Source: Pandoraea cepalis (GTDB taxonomy: Bacteria > Pseudomonadota > Gammaproteobacteria > Burkholderiales > Burkholderiaceae). Taken from it: 64,000 nucleotides of DNA. The DNA lies in NCBI RefSeq assembly GCF_902459665.1, contig NZ_CABPSL010000023.1, forward strand, positions 1 through 64,000, written 5' to 3'. Both the position numbers and the translations under genes were made by a program. A model generated the notes under the pieces. The model made no database searches. It was not told the DNA's origin and saw only the letters and a list, made by a program, of their open reading frames with translations. Within the stretch, counting starts at the first letter, position 1, and every line of letters starts with the position of its first letter. Of this stretch, positions 1 to 7,378 are shown one piece after another.

Positions 1-2
1 TA

Positions 3-596
3 GGCTTACTGATAGACACAAGACTATCCGTTATTTTAAGAGAGTCCTTGTGTCCTCAGATACGTGGGGCCGCTCCATTGAACCTAATACGCTTTCACGG
101 GGACGAAACAGTATCGGTGGACCCCGTGATTTGTCAAAAGGCGGTGACCGATGAAATTCAAGACTCTACTTTGGTTTTTTTTACAGGGAGAACGCGCAGT
201 GCGTCCGCCGTTTTGAAAGACCAATCGGAAGCGATGCGGCAGGCCGATCGCCGTAAGCTCATGCGCCGCATGGTGCAACTGGCTTTTGAACTCAAGTCGG
301 AACTTGAAGCCGGCAGACTTGATAACTTCGGCGCAATTCTCGACGAAAATTGGAGGCTGAAGGCCCAATTGGCGAGCGGTATTACCGATCCACAAATCGA
401 TGATTGGTATCAAAGGGCGATGCGTAATGGTGCCAAGGGGGGGAAGCTGCTTGGTGCTGGTAACGGTGGTTTTTTGATGTTTTTTGCGCCGCAAGAACGG
501 CATGCCGATATCAAAAATTCTCTTGCCGAACTCGAGCCCGTGGAGTTTCGTTTTGACCGAAACGGATCACAAATTGTTTTCTATCAACCGCAGTGA
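3..596 (+). CDS. hddA: D-glycero-D-manno-heptose 7-phosphate kinase, 3' part (GHMP kinase)
   Basis: This is the C-terminal part of a GHMP-family sugar kinase that phosphorylates heptose 7-phosphate on the way to GDP- or ADP-heptose for surface polysaccharide. The kinase match starts near LNLIRFHGDE (about position 78) and runs to the stop. It includes the central TGRTRSAS segment and the glycine-rich C-terminal motif GAGNGGFLMFF. The frame stays open to the left edge of the window, but the first 25 or so residues do not look like the usual DQYAAAFGG segment of the family. The gene may therefore be broken just inside the window, not merely cut by the edge. A TTG at 48 could start a fragment but has no clear ribosome site. 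gmhA follows 9 bp downstream, as expected for a heptose operon. Family assignment is good; intactness is doubtful. Confidence 0.7.
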   Translation, partial: GLLIDTRLSVILRESLCPQIRGAAPLNLIRFHGDETVSVDPVICQKAVTDEIQDSTLVFFTGRTRSASAVLKDQSEAMRQADRRKLMRRMVQLAFELKSELEAGRLDNFGAILDENWRLKAQLASGITDPQIDDWYQRAMRNGAKGGKLLGAGNGGFLMFFAPQERHADIKNSLAELEPVEFRFDRNGSQIVFYQPQ

Positions 597-605
597 AGGT
601 ATTTT

Positions 606-1184
606 ATGAACAAGATGATTGAGTTTTCGGTTTCGAATTACTTTAATGCACATGCCAACCTAGTGCGGAAAATGGATTTATCGCAATTCCAAGCCGGAAT
701 TGACGTGATTCGAGATACATTCAACGCTGGGAAGAAAATTATCACCTGTGGTAATGGCGGGAGCGCTTCGACGGCGTCGCATTACATTACCGATTGGAAC
801 AAGATGGTGAATTTGGCAACGGGGAAGAAATTTCGCGGCGTATCCTTGTGCGACAACATTGGACTAATTACTGCATACGGTAATGATTTATCCTATGAGG
901 ATGTGTTCAGTGGTCAACTGGCAGCGCTTGCCGATGAGGGTGACCTTTTGGTGGCCATTAGCGGTAGCGGAAATTCGCCGAACATCGTCAAGGCAGTTGA
1001 GTATGCCAACAATAATGGCATTAATACGCTCGCTGTAATTGGATACGACGGAGGAAAAGTGAAAGCACTTGCGAAGTACCATGTACATGTGCCGTCGTTC
1101 GATATGCAACTTTGTGAAGATGTGCACCTCATGTTCGGTCACATGGTCATGAAGACACTTTGTGGTTCGAGTATCAAAGAGTGA
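606..1184 (+). CDS. gmhA: Phosphoheptose isomerase (sedoheptulose 7-phosphate isomerase)
   Basis: This 192-residue cytoplasmic SIS-domain isomerase converts sedoheptulose 7-phosphate to D-glycero-D-manno-heptose 7-phosphate, the first step of heptose synthesis for LPS core, capsule or O-antigen. The phosphosugar-binding loop ITCGNGGSAS (about residues 46-55) and the second serine/glycine loop AISGSGNSPN (about 117-126) are intact, and the length is normal for GmhA. The start at 606 follows the kinase closely and has AGGT upstream. With the kinase before it, it forms a heptose nucleotide sub-cluster. Its AT-richer codon use resembles that of the glycosyltransferase downstream and differs from the GC-rich genes after the IS30 element, as is common for polysaccharide loci acquired by transfer. 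Confidence 0.9.
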   Translation: MNKMIEFSVSNYFNAHANLVRKMDLSQFQAGIDVIRDTFNAGKKIITCGNGGSASTASHYITDWNKMVNLATGKKFRGVSLCDNIGLITAYGNDLSYEDVFSGQLAALADEGDLLVAISGSGNSPNIVKAVEYANNNGINTLAVIGYDGGKVKALAKYHVHVPSFDMQLCEDVHLMFGHMVMKTLCGSSIKE

Positions 1185-1318
1185 GTTTGTTCGGGCTCGA
1201 ACAGAAATTCGCGGAGTTGCGCGCGCGGCTGAATCCGTGCGTCGCGGCTCCAAATGCGGATGCGCCAAGCGAAGGACTTGGGGAGCCAACTCTTCGTTTG
1301 ACGCCCAGGTATGTATGA
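1181..1318 (+). CDS. Possible short ORF or gene remnant overlapping the gmhA stop
   Basis: A GTG at 1181 overlaps the gmhA stop (GTGA) and opens a 45-residue frame beginning MSLFGLEQKFAELRARLN and ending LRLTPRYV. The overlap suggests translational coupling and the N-terminus could form an amphipathic helix, but I recognise no family. It may be a real small protein, or the remains of a heptose-pathway gene truncated after gmhA, since the 275 bases that follow are non-coding in this otherwise compact locus. Confidence 0.25.
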   Translation: MSLFGLEQKFAELRARLNPCVAAPNADAPSEGLGEPTLRLTPRYV

Positions 1319-1593
1319 AATCGCTATAAATGATCGGTTCACTGCTTTGCGCGTTGAATGATGGTTCAGAGTTTTCGAGCAGCGGATCGATGCAGAGATT
1401 TCGATCTGATAACTTTCATATGAAGCTTAGCTGACTTAGCATCCATAACAAAATTTACCGCGCCTATTCCGGGCGTGCGGTACTGAGCCAAAGCAAAATT
1501 CGAGGTCAGATCCCTCACGGACCATCGCTCTCAAACGATCAGGGGGCAAGAAAACCGATTGTTGGATCACCTCACCATCCGAGGATTATTCGA
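1319..1593. other. AT-rich non-coding gap before the glycosyltransferase
   Basis: No credible reading frame is present. A weak GC-rich stem (near 1460-1485, CCGCGCC with GGGCGTGCGG) could act as a terminator for the gmhA operon or be a remnant of a mobile element. A promoter for the next gene would have to lie here, but no clear -35/-10 pair stands out. Confidence 0.4.
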
Positions 1594-2436
1594 ATGGATA
1601 AAATACTATCGGTTGTTTGCGCATACTTTCCCGATAATAATCGCTTGTCGTCGCTGGTTTCTGCTTTAATGAGTGCTGGCGATGTGGTTGTTGTCAACAA
1701 CGGTGGTCCGATCGATTTCGATCTTCCATCCGGCGGAAATCGCGTTTCCGTTCTGGATTCGGGGCGAAATTTGGGGACCCTCGCGTCCTATAACTTGGTC
1801 ATCTCCCAGCAGCCTGGGTATAGCTACTATTGGTTATGGGATCAGGATAGCGTGATTTCGAAGGAAGATGTTGATAAATTCGTCAATCGGGCAAAGCGTT
1901 GTTTTGATGATAATGAAGATACTGTTTGTGTAACGGTTTTCGATAAAAAAAACTATATTTCGCCTCTTAAGCGTGAACTTGTTCTGACTAAAGCGTCAAC
2001 GTCGTTGATGTCGAAGGCGCGCGTCGAAAAACTGCTGTCTGATTGGTTTGATGAGAAGCTATTCATGGATTACGGCGATTGGGATTTTTCATATCGCTTG
2101 TTCAAGGCGGGAGGGAAAGTAGGCCAACTTGATGATATTCATATTGGACATCAGCTAGGTGATCCGGAAAAGACCATATTCGGGTCGATAAATCGATCCT
2201 CGTCGATGAGGCTTCATATGCAGGGTATTAATACCGCATATCTAATAAAAAAACATGGAGTCATGAATTTTCTGGTATTTTTGCTGATGATTCGACTATT
2301 TATTGTGCCAATGAAAAATTTCTTATTCAATGAACCTTTAAAAAGAAATAAATTTTTCTTTTCAGGGTTTTTCTTTGGGGTTAATGGTGGGCTTAGCTCT
2401 GATTACTCGAGCAGCGTGAACAAGACAATGAAATGA
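1594..2436 (+). CDS. Family 2 glycosyltransferase (rhamnosyltransferase-like)
   Basis: This 280-residue GT-A fold glycosyltransferase probably adds a sugar to a lipid-linked O-antigen or capsule repeat at the cytoplasmic face of the membrane. It starts with the GT2 strand SVVCAYFPDN, has VVVNNGG and the asparagine-rich LDSGRNLGTLASYN segment typical of the rhamnosyltransferase (RfbF/WbbL-like) branch, and has the metal-binding acidic motif WLWDQDS (about residue 86-92). A later MDYGDWDFSYRL segment matches the acceptor-side acidic motif. A hydrophobic stretch near residues 222-240 suggests membrane association. Codon use is AT-rich, unlike the genes after 3600. The stop overlaps the start of a second, truncated gene (ATGA at 2433), showing the operon once continued. 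Donor and acceptor sugars cannot be read from sequence. Confidence 0.8.
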   Translation: MDKILSVVCAYFPDNNRLSSLVSALMSAGDVVVVNNGGPIDFDLPSGGNRVSVLDSGRNLGTLASYNLVISQQPGYSYYWLWDQDSVISKEDVDKFVNRAKRCFDDNEDTVCVTVFDKKNYISPLKRELVLTKASTSLMSKARVEKLLSDWFDEKLFMDYGDWDFSYRLFKAGGKVGQLDDIHIGHQLGDPEKTIFGSINRSSSMRLHMQGINTAYLIKKHGVMNFLVFLLMIRLFIVPMKNFLFNEPLKRNKFFFSGFFFGVNGGLSSDYSSSVNKTMK

Positions 2437-2466
2437 ACGTTCTGGTTGCTGGTGGAGGGCGGGGCG
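2433..2466 (+). pseudogene. First codons of a gene cut off by the IS30 element
   Basis: An ATG overlaps the stop of the glycosyltransferase and reads MNVLVAGGGRGG before entering the IS30 left end, where the frame stops inside the element (2490-2492). The opening resembles the nucleotide-binding start of a dehydrogenase or epimerase, but only 11 codons remain. The rest of the gene is not on the other side of the IS. Confidence 0.5.
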
Positions 2467-3546
2467 GTCTCAAGAGTCAAGTGCAACGTTGAGCCAATCC
2501 AGCCGCTCCCAATTCCTTGGCCACTGCTTCCTCGGGCGTGTCCCAGCCGAGCGTCTGACGCGGGCGCCCATTGAGCAATTTGGTAATGTCGTTGAACTGG
2601 ATCTGGCTGACGCTTGAGAGATCCATGCCCTTTGGCAAGAACTGACGCAGCAAGCCGTTGGTGTTCTCGTTGCTGCCGCGCTGCCAGGGCGCGTACGGAT
2701 CGGCAAACCAGATATCAAGATTCAATCGGTTGGACAGTTCGACATGACAGGTCATTTCCGTGCCTCGATCGTACGTCAGGCTCTCACGCAGAAACGCCGG
2801 CAGCTTCTTCATCTGGCGTGTGAAGCCCTCCAGCGCATCCTGAGCCTTGCAGCCGCCCATGCGGCACAGCACCACGAAACGCGTCTTACGCTCCACCAGT
2901 GTTCCCACACAGGAGCGATTAAAAGCACCTTTGATGAGGTCGCCCTCCCAATGCCCAGGCCACTGCCGCAGTTCGATCTGCTCGGGCCGATACATGATGC
3001 GCAAATCCTCGGGCACGAAACTGCGCTGAGCAAGGCTCGTACGCCGACGCCCGCGCGCAGGCTTTTCCTGGCGCAAGGCGTCGATCATCGCCTGCTTGAG
3101 CCCGCCGCGCGGATGCGCATAGATCGCGGCGTAAATCGTTTCGTGGCTGATGCGTTGGTCGGGGTCGTGGGGATACATCCGACGAAGTCCGGCAGCAATC
3201 TGCTGCGGCGACCAGCGCCAGTAGACCAGCCGGTTATGTACATGCTGATAAAGCGGGCTGCCGGAAATCAATTTTCGCCGACGCACGCAGTGCTCACGCC
3301 GCGTCCGGTATGCCCAAGCCGCGTGCGTGGCGTCATAGTGGGCCGACGCCGTCTCGCAGTTGCGCTTGAGTTCCCGTGTCACCGTCGAAGTCGCACGCCC
3401 AAGCATCCGCGCAATCGCCATCGCGCTCGTGTCCTTCGTATGTTCAATCATGATTACCGCGCGTTCCTCCGCGCTCAAATGCCTGTAGTTCTTCTTCATC
3501 GCAACACCCTACATCATTCGCGGTGTTGCACTTGAAACTGGAGACT
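2467..3546 (-). mobile_element. Complete IS30-family insertion sequence (1,080 bp)
   Basis: The element is bounded by imperfect inverted repeats. The left end (GTCTCAAGAGTCAAGTGCAA, from 2467) and the reverse complement of the right end (GTCTCCAGTTTCAAGTGCAA, from 3546) agree at 18 of the first 21 positions. One transposase fills the interior on the minus strand. The 3-bp flanks differ (GCG on the left, TAA on the right), so the short target duplication normal for IS30 is absent. The left flank is a polysaccharide gene and the right flank leads into respiratory genes. This fits deletion or recombination after insertion. Confidence 0.88.
2477..3499 (-). CDS. IS30-family transposase
   Basis: This 340-residue DDE transposase moves the IS element that contains it. 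The N-terminal IS30 helix-turn-helix (LSAEERAVI through ARMLGRATSTVTREL, residues 8-45) is followed by a second helical region and the catalytic RNase H-like core. Candidate catalytic residues are D in WEGDLI, D in TYDRG and E in GSNENTNG, the last being the standard IS30 signature. The stop lies within the left inverted repeat, usual for compact IS30 elements. Length and motifs are intact, so the element may be active. Confidence 0.93.
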   Translation of the reverse strand: MKKNYRHLSAEERAVIMIEHTKDTSAMAIARMLGRATSTVTRELKRNCETASAHYDATHAAWAYRTRREHCVRRRKLISGSPLYQHVHNRLVYWRWSPQQIAAGLRRMYPHDPDQRISHETIYAAIYAHPRGGLKQAMIDALRQEKPARGRRRTSLAQRSFVPEDLRIMYRPEQIELRQWPGHWEGDLIKGAFNRSCVGTLVERKTRFVVLCRMGGCKAQDALEGFTRQMKKLPAFLRESLTYDRGTEMTCHVELSNRLNLDIWFADPYAPWQRGSNENTNGLLRQFLPKGMDLSSVSQIQFNDITKLLNGRPRQTLGWDTPEEAVAKELGAAGLAQRCT

Positions 3547-3610
3547 AAGCAGTCTCGGAATTGCGGCATTAACCAGTACAAGATTTTGGCCGTACCCCCG
3601 CGTACTTGAC

Positions 3611-3639
3611 TTGACACTTTGGCAAGCCGAGCTAGCCTT
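3611..3639 (+). promoter_or_regulatory. Possible promoter of the cytochrome oxidase operon
   Basis: A consensus -35 hexamer TTGACA lies at 3611-3616. The best -10 at 16 bp spacing is TAGCCT (3633-3638), only a moderate match. It lies between the IS30 right end and the first gene of the oxidase operon. Confidence 0.35.
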
Positions 3640-3693
3640 AATGTCATGTGTCAAGAATGACGGCTGTGGCGAAAATAGGACAAGGAGGTCGCC

Positions 3694-3744
3694 ATGATGA
3701 GCCATATGGCGGTTGCCCCGGCGCCGGTAACCCTCAATCACTGA
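3694..3744 (+). CDS. Possible 16-residue leader peptide before coxM
   Basis: An ATG at 3694 is preceded by a strong ribosome-binding site (AAGGAGG, 3682-3688) and opens the frame MMSHMAVAPAPVTLNH, stopping at 3744, 15 bp before the subunit II start. That start has no obvious ribosome site of its own, so translation of the short frame could feed the oxidase gene by coupling. I know of no described homologue. Confidence 0.4.
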   Translation: MMSHMAVAPAPVTLNH

Positions 3745-3759
3745 CCGGTTGCGCGAGCC

Positions 3760-5241
3760 ATGTCCCTCCCCATCCTCCTAACCGTCCTGGTTGCCGCCAC
3801 CCTGGCCTTCCATTTCTGGAGCCCGTGGTGGCAGACGCCGCTGGCGTCTAACTGGCGCCAGATGGACGACACCCTCACGATTACACTGGTCATCACCGGC
3901 GTGGCCTTTGTCGCGGTCAATCTCTTCGTTGCCTGGGCGATCTACCGTTACCGCCACCGCGACGGGCACCGCGCTGCTTACGAACCGCATAACCGGCGTC
4001 TCGAAGCCTGGCTCATCGGTATCACGACCATTGGCATAGCCGCTATGCTCGCGCCTGGCCTATTCGTCTATGCCAAGCTGATCAATCCCCCCGCTAATGC
4101 CCATGTCGTCGAAGTCGTCGGACAGCAGTGGCAATGGCGTTTCCGCCTGCCGGGTCCCGACGGACGGCTCGGCAGTTCCGATCCGAGCTATGTCACCGCC
4201 GACAACCCGCTCGGCCTGAACCCCAAGGATCCCGCGAATCAGGACAACCGTATCGTCGACGCCCCCGAACTGCATTTGCTCGTCGGCCAGCCAGTGAAAT
4301 TGCTGCTGCGCGCCAAAGACGTCCTTCATGACTTCTACGTCCCGCCCTTCCGCACGCGCATGAACATGGTGCCGGGCATGGTCACGCAGATGTGGCTCAC
4401 TCCCACGCGAATCGGGCGCTTCGACATCCTCTGTGCACAGCTTTGTGGCGTCGGCCATGCCAACATGCGCGGCGTCGTTGTCGTTGACGGCAAGCCCGCC
4501 TACGACGCCTGGGTGGCCACACTCCCCACCTTTGCTGCACTGCAAGCGCAACATGCCGGGGCGGCGACGTCTGACCCGCTCGCGGCGAAAGGCAAATTGC
4601 TGGCGCAGGCGAAGGGCTGTGCCGCGTGCCACACGGTCGACGGCTCGCCCGGCGTCGGGCCGACCTGGAAAGGTCTGTACGGCACGACGCAGACGTTTCA
4701 GGATGGCAGTTCGGCGCACGTCGACGACGCGTACCTGGCGACCTTCATCCGCAATCCGACCGCACGCGTGCCCAAGGGCTTCGCGCCAATCATGCCCAAG
4801 CTCGATCTCACTGACGACGAGCTAAAGGCGCTCATCGCGTACATCCGGACGCTGGGTGCCGCGCACCCCCCGGAGGCCGCCCCTTCACCGCCGGCAAAGC
4901 CTGCGCCCGCCGCTGCCATGCACGCGCTTCTCCAACCGGTAGCGTTGGGCCTGACGACCCAATCGGCTCGCGCTCAGCCCGCGGTACAACTCGCCCAAAA
5001 CTCGTTGCTTACACCGCGTCCGCCCGCGCAGTACGCGCCGCTGACGCCATCCGGTCCGTCAAGCTCAAGCTCGCAGCCGCCGTCTCAGCCGGCACGCCGG
5101 TCGTGGCAAGCGCCGGGGCTACCGTTGCAGAACGACCCGAACACGACGTTGCCGCCGCTGGCCATCCCGCCGGCACAGCCCGTCAATCCGCCGTCGGGGC
5201 CCGCGCAGCCGCGCGTGCCGATGATTCGCCCCGCGCCTTAG
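3760..5241 (+). CDS. coxM: Cytochrome c oxidase subunit II with fused cytochrome c domain
   Basis: This subunit takes electrons from cytochrome c and passes them through CuA to the haem-copper centre of subunit I in the inner membrane. Three hydrophobic segments lie near residues 3-20, 37-62 and 82-107. The periplasmic cupredoxin domain carries the CuA ligands C225, C229, H233 and M236 in CAQLCGVGHANM. A cytochrome c domain follows with CxxCH at C287-H291 and a probable axial methionine at 345. In classical subunit II the middle residue of CxExxCG is glutamate; here it is Q227, as in a divergent coxMNOP-type branch. At 493 residues it is long because of a tail of about 125 residues rich in Pro, Ala, Ser and Gln, with no recognised domain. 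The start at 3760 gives the full first hydrophobic segment. Confidence 0.92.
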   Translation: MSLPILLTVLVAATLAFHFWSPWWQTPLASNWRQMDDTLTITLVITGVAFVAVNLFVAWAIYRYRHRDGHRAAYEPHNRRLEAWLIGITTIGIAAMLAPGLFVYAKLINPPANAHVVEVVGQQWQWRFRLPGPDGRLGSSDPSYVTADNPLGLNPKDPANQDNRIVDAPELHLLVGQPVKLLLRAKDVLHDFYVPPFRTRMNMVPGMVTQMWLTPTRIGRFDILCAQLCGVGHANMRGVVVVDGKPAYDAWVATLPTFAALQAQHAGAATSDPLAAKGKLLAQAKGCAACHTVDGSPGVGPTWKGLYGTTQTFQDGSSAHVDDAYLATFIRNPTARVPKGFAPIMPKLDLTDDELKALIAYIRTLGAAHPPEAAPSPPAKPAPAAAMHALLQPVALGLTTQSARAQPAVQLAQNSLLTPRPPAQYAPLTPSGPSSSSSQPPSQPARRSWQAPGLPLQNDPNTTLPPLAIPPAQPVNPPSGPAQPRVPMIRPAP

Positions 5242-5360
5242 CGCGGCCTCGGATTTTGTAGACGCATACTCGCGGACGCATCACCACGGAAACATCGGAA
5301 AAAGCACCGCAAAGTCAGCGCCGCGGCGCAAGACGGCACAGCAGGGGACAGCAGGGGGCA

Positions 5361-5460
5361 ACACGACGCGAGACAGCACGAGATACCTCGACATAGCGCG
5401 GCACCGTGCGACATAGCACGACGCAGAACGACATAGCGCGAGACGTCACAAGACAACACA
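5361..5460 (+). repeat. Degenerate 10-bp tandem array between subunit II and subunit I genes
   Basis: About ten consecutive 10-bp units run through this stretch, and eight in a row end in CG (dinucleotides at 5369, 5379, 5389 and so on to 5439). Within it CGACATAGCRCG occurs three times exactly 20 bp apart (5389, 5409, 5429). The units resemble ACATAGCGCG. The surrounding 271-bp gap has no credible gene. The near-helical period suggests a protein-binding array or a slippage-derived repeat in the mRNA leader of subunit I. Confidence 0.7.
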
Positions 5461-5512
5461 ACACGAGAAAACACGACTCAAATCAGCGGCAGAACCCACA
5501 GGGAGACAAGTC

Positions 5513-7378
5513 ATGACCGGCGACTCCGACAGTTCCGACAGTGCAGCCCACGCCGGTGGGTACCACGGCGCCCCGCACAGCTTCTGGACGAAGTACGTCT
5601 GGAGCCAGGACCACAAGGTCATTGCGGTGCAATACGCGTGCACGGCCATCGCCGTGGGACTCGTCGGGCTCGTCCTCTCGAACCTCATGCGCATGCAACT
5701 GGGGTTCCCGGGCAAGTTCTCCTTCATCGACGCCAACCACTACTACCAGTACGTCACCATGCACGGCATGATCATGGTGATCTACCTGCTCACGGCACTC
5801 TTCCTCGGCGGCTTCGGTAACTACCTCATCCCGCTGATGGTCGGGGCGCGCGACATGGTCTTCCCGTTCCTGAACATGCTCAGTTACTGGGTCTACCTGC
5901 TCGCCGTCATCGTGCTGATGGTGAGCTTCTTCGTGCCCGGAGGCCCGACCGGCGCGGGCTGGACGCTCTACCCCCCGCAAGCGATTCTCCCCGGCACGCC
6001 GGGCACCGAGTGGGGCATCGTGCTGATGCTCGTCTCGTTGGCGATCTTCATCGTGGCCGCCACGATGGGCGGCCTCAATTACGTCACCACCGTGCTGCAA
6101 GCCCGCGCCGAAGGCATGACATTGCTGCGCATGCCGCTCACGGTCTGGGGCATCGTGATGGCCACGGTGCTCGCGTTGCTGGCGTTCCCGGCGCTGTTCG
6201 TCTCCGCCGTCATGATGCTGCTCGACAAGACCCTGCACACGAGCTTCTTCATGCCGGCTATCGTGTCGATGGGCCAACCACTCGACTATCGCGGCGGCAG
6301 CCCGCTGCTGTTCCAGCACCTGTTCTGGTTCTTCGGTCACCCCGAGGTGTACATCGTTGCGCTGCCCGCCTTCGGCATCGTCTCCGATCTCATCAGTGTG
6401 CACGCACGCAAGAACATCTTCGGCTACCGCATGATGGTCTGGGCGATCCTCGCCATCGGCGGGCTTTCCGTCGTCGTCTGGGCGCACCACATGTTCATCA
6501 GCGGCATGAATCCGTACTTCGGATTCTTCTTCGCCACGACCACCCTCATCATCGCCATCCCTACCGCGATCAAGGTCTACAACTGGGTGCTCACGCTGTG
6601 GCGCGGTGACATCCATCTGACCGTGCCGATGCTGTTCGCCATCGGCTTCATCAGCACCTTCGTGATCGGCGGCCTCACCGGACTCTTCCTCGGCAACGTC
6701 AGCGTCGACATGCCGCTGTCGAATACCTACTTCGTGGTCGCGCACTTCCACATGGTGATGGGCGTGTCGCCGCTGCTGGTGATCTTCGGCGGCATCTACC
6801 ACTGGTATCCGCTCATCACCGGCAGACGGATGAACGACCGCCTCGGCCAATGGCATTTCTGGATCACGTTCCTCGGCACCTACGCGATCTTCTTTCCGAT
6901 GCACTACCTCGGCATTCTCGGCATGCCGCGCCGCTACTACGAGTTCAAGGGCTACAGTTTCATCCCCGAGTCGGCACACACGATGAATGCCTATATCTCG
7001 ATAGCGGCGTTCATCGTGGCCGCCGGGCAATTGCTGTTCCTGTTCAACCTCGCCTGGAGCGTGCGGCACGGCAAGCCGGCCGGCGCGAATCCGTGGCGTG
7101 CGGCGTCGCTCGAATGGCAAACGCCGGACGTGCCCCCTGTGCATGGTAACTGGGGGCCGATTGCGCCCGTGGTCTATCGCTGGCCTTATGAATACAGCGT
7201 GCCGGGCGACATCGACGACGTCGTGCCGCAGAACCTCGCCCCAGATCCACGACGCCCCGCCACGCTCGTACAGGGCGACTCGGCGGCGCTGCACCGTCGC
7301 GACACGCCGCCGCCGCCACCGCGCAAGACGCCCAAGTCACCCAAGTCACCCAAGTCACCCAAGGGAGCCGCACCATGA
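5513..7378 (+). CDS. coxN: Cytochrome c oxidase subunit I (A1-type haem-copper oxidase)
   Basis: This catalytic subunit reduces O2 to water and pumps protons across the inner membrane. It has the twelve-helix core. Key residues fall at Paracoccus-like positions: H276, E278 and Y280 in GHPEVY (CuB ligand, D-channel glutamate, cross-linked tyrosine), H325/H326 (CuB), K354 (K-channel), and H411 and H413 in HFHM (haems a3 and a). D in GARDMVFPFLN marks the D-channel entrance. It is thus an A1-type pump despite the atypical operon. The C-terminus beyond about residue 545 is a long polar tail ending in Pro-rich sequence and a PKS repeat, absent from most homologues. Its stop overlaps the next start (ATGA), so the two are translationally coupled. 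The start at 5513 follows AGGGAGA. Confidence 0.95.
   Translation: MTGDSDSSDSAAHAGGYHGAPHSFWTKYVWSQDHKVIAVQYACTAIAVGLVGLVLSNLMRMQLGFPGKFSFIDANHYYQYVTMHGMIMVIYLLTALFLGGFGNYLIPLMVGARDMVFPFLNMLSYWVYLLAVIVLMVSFFVPGGPTGAGWTLYPPQAILPGTPGTEWGIVLMLVSLAIFIVAATMGGLNYVTTVLQARAEGMTLLRMPLTVWGIVMATVLALLAFPALFVSAVMMLLDKTLHTSFFMPAIVSMGQPLDYRGGSPLLFQHLFWFFGHPEVYIVALPAFGIVSDLISVHARKNIFGYRMMVWAILAIGGLSVVVWAHHMFISGMNPYFGFFFATTTLIIAIPTAIKVYNWVLTLWRGDIHLTVPMLFAIGFISTFVIGGLTGLFLGNVSVDMPLSNTYFVVAHFHMVMGVSPLLVIFGGIYHWYPLITGRRMNDRLGQWHFWITFLGTYAIFFPMHYLGILGMPRRYYEFKGYSFIPESAHTMNAYISIAAFIVAAGQLLFLFNLAWSVRHGKPAGANPWRAASLEWQTPDVPPVHGNWGPIAPVVYRWPYEYSVPGDIDDVVPQNLAPDPRRPATLVQGDSAALHRRDTPPPPPRKTPKSPKSPKSPKGAAP
7331..7357 (+). 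repeat. Triple 9-bp tandem repeat encoding Pro-Lys-Ser at the end of subunit I
   Basis: CCCAAGTCA occurs three times in perfect tandem, plus a partial fourth copy, encoding (PKS)3-PKG just before the subunit I stop. Perfect short repeats like this vary in copy number by replication slippage. Confidence 0.85.

Noticed and set aside
2464-3549. A 3-bp target-site duplication flanking the IS30 element.
   Set aside because: GCG on the left and TAA on the right differ, so no duplication can be claimed at the repeat boundaries I defined.
5361-5460. CRISPR array as an explanation of the 10-bp repeats.
   Set aside because: Repeat units are far too short and degenerate, there are no spacers, and no cas genes are nearby.
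5483-7294. A 603-residue open frame antisense to oxidase subunit I.
   Set aside because: It is rich in His, Arg, Asp and Glu with no family match, as expected for the complement of a GC-rich membrane protein gene. The plus-strand gene has all catalytic residues.
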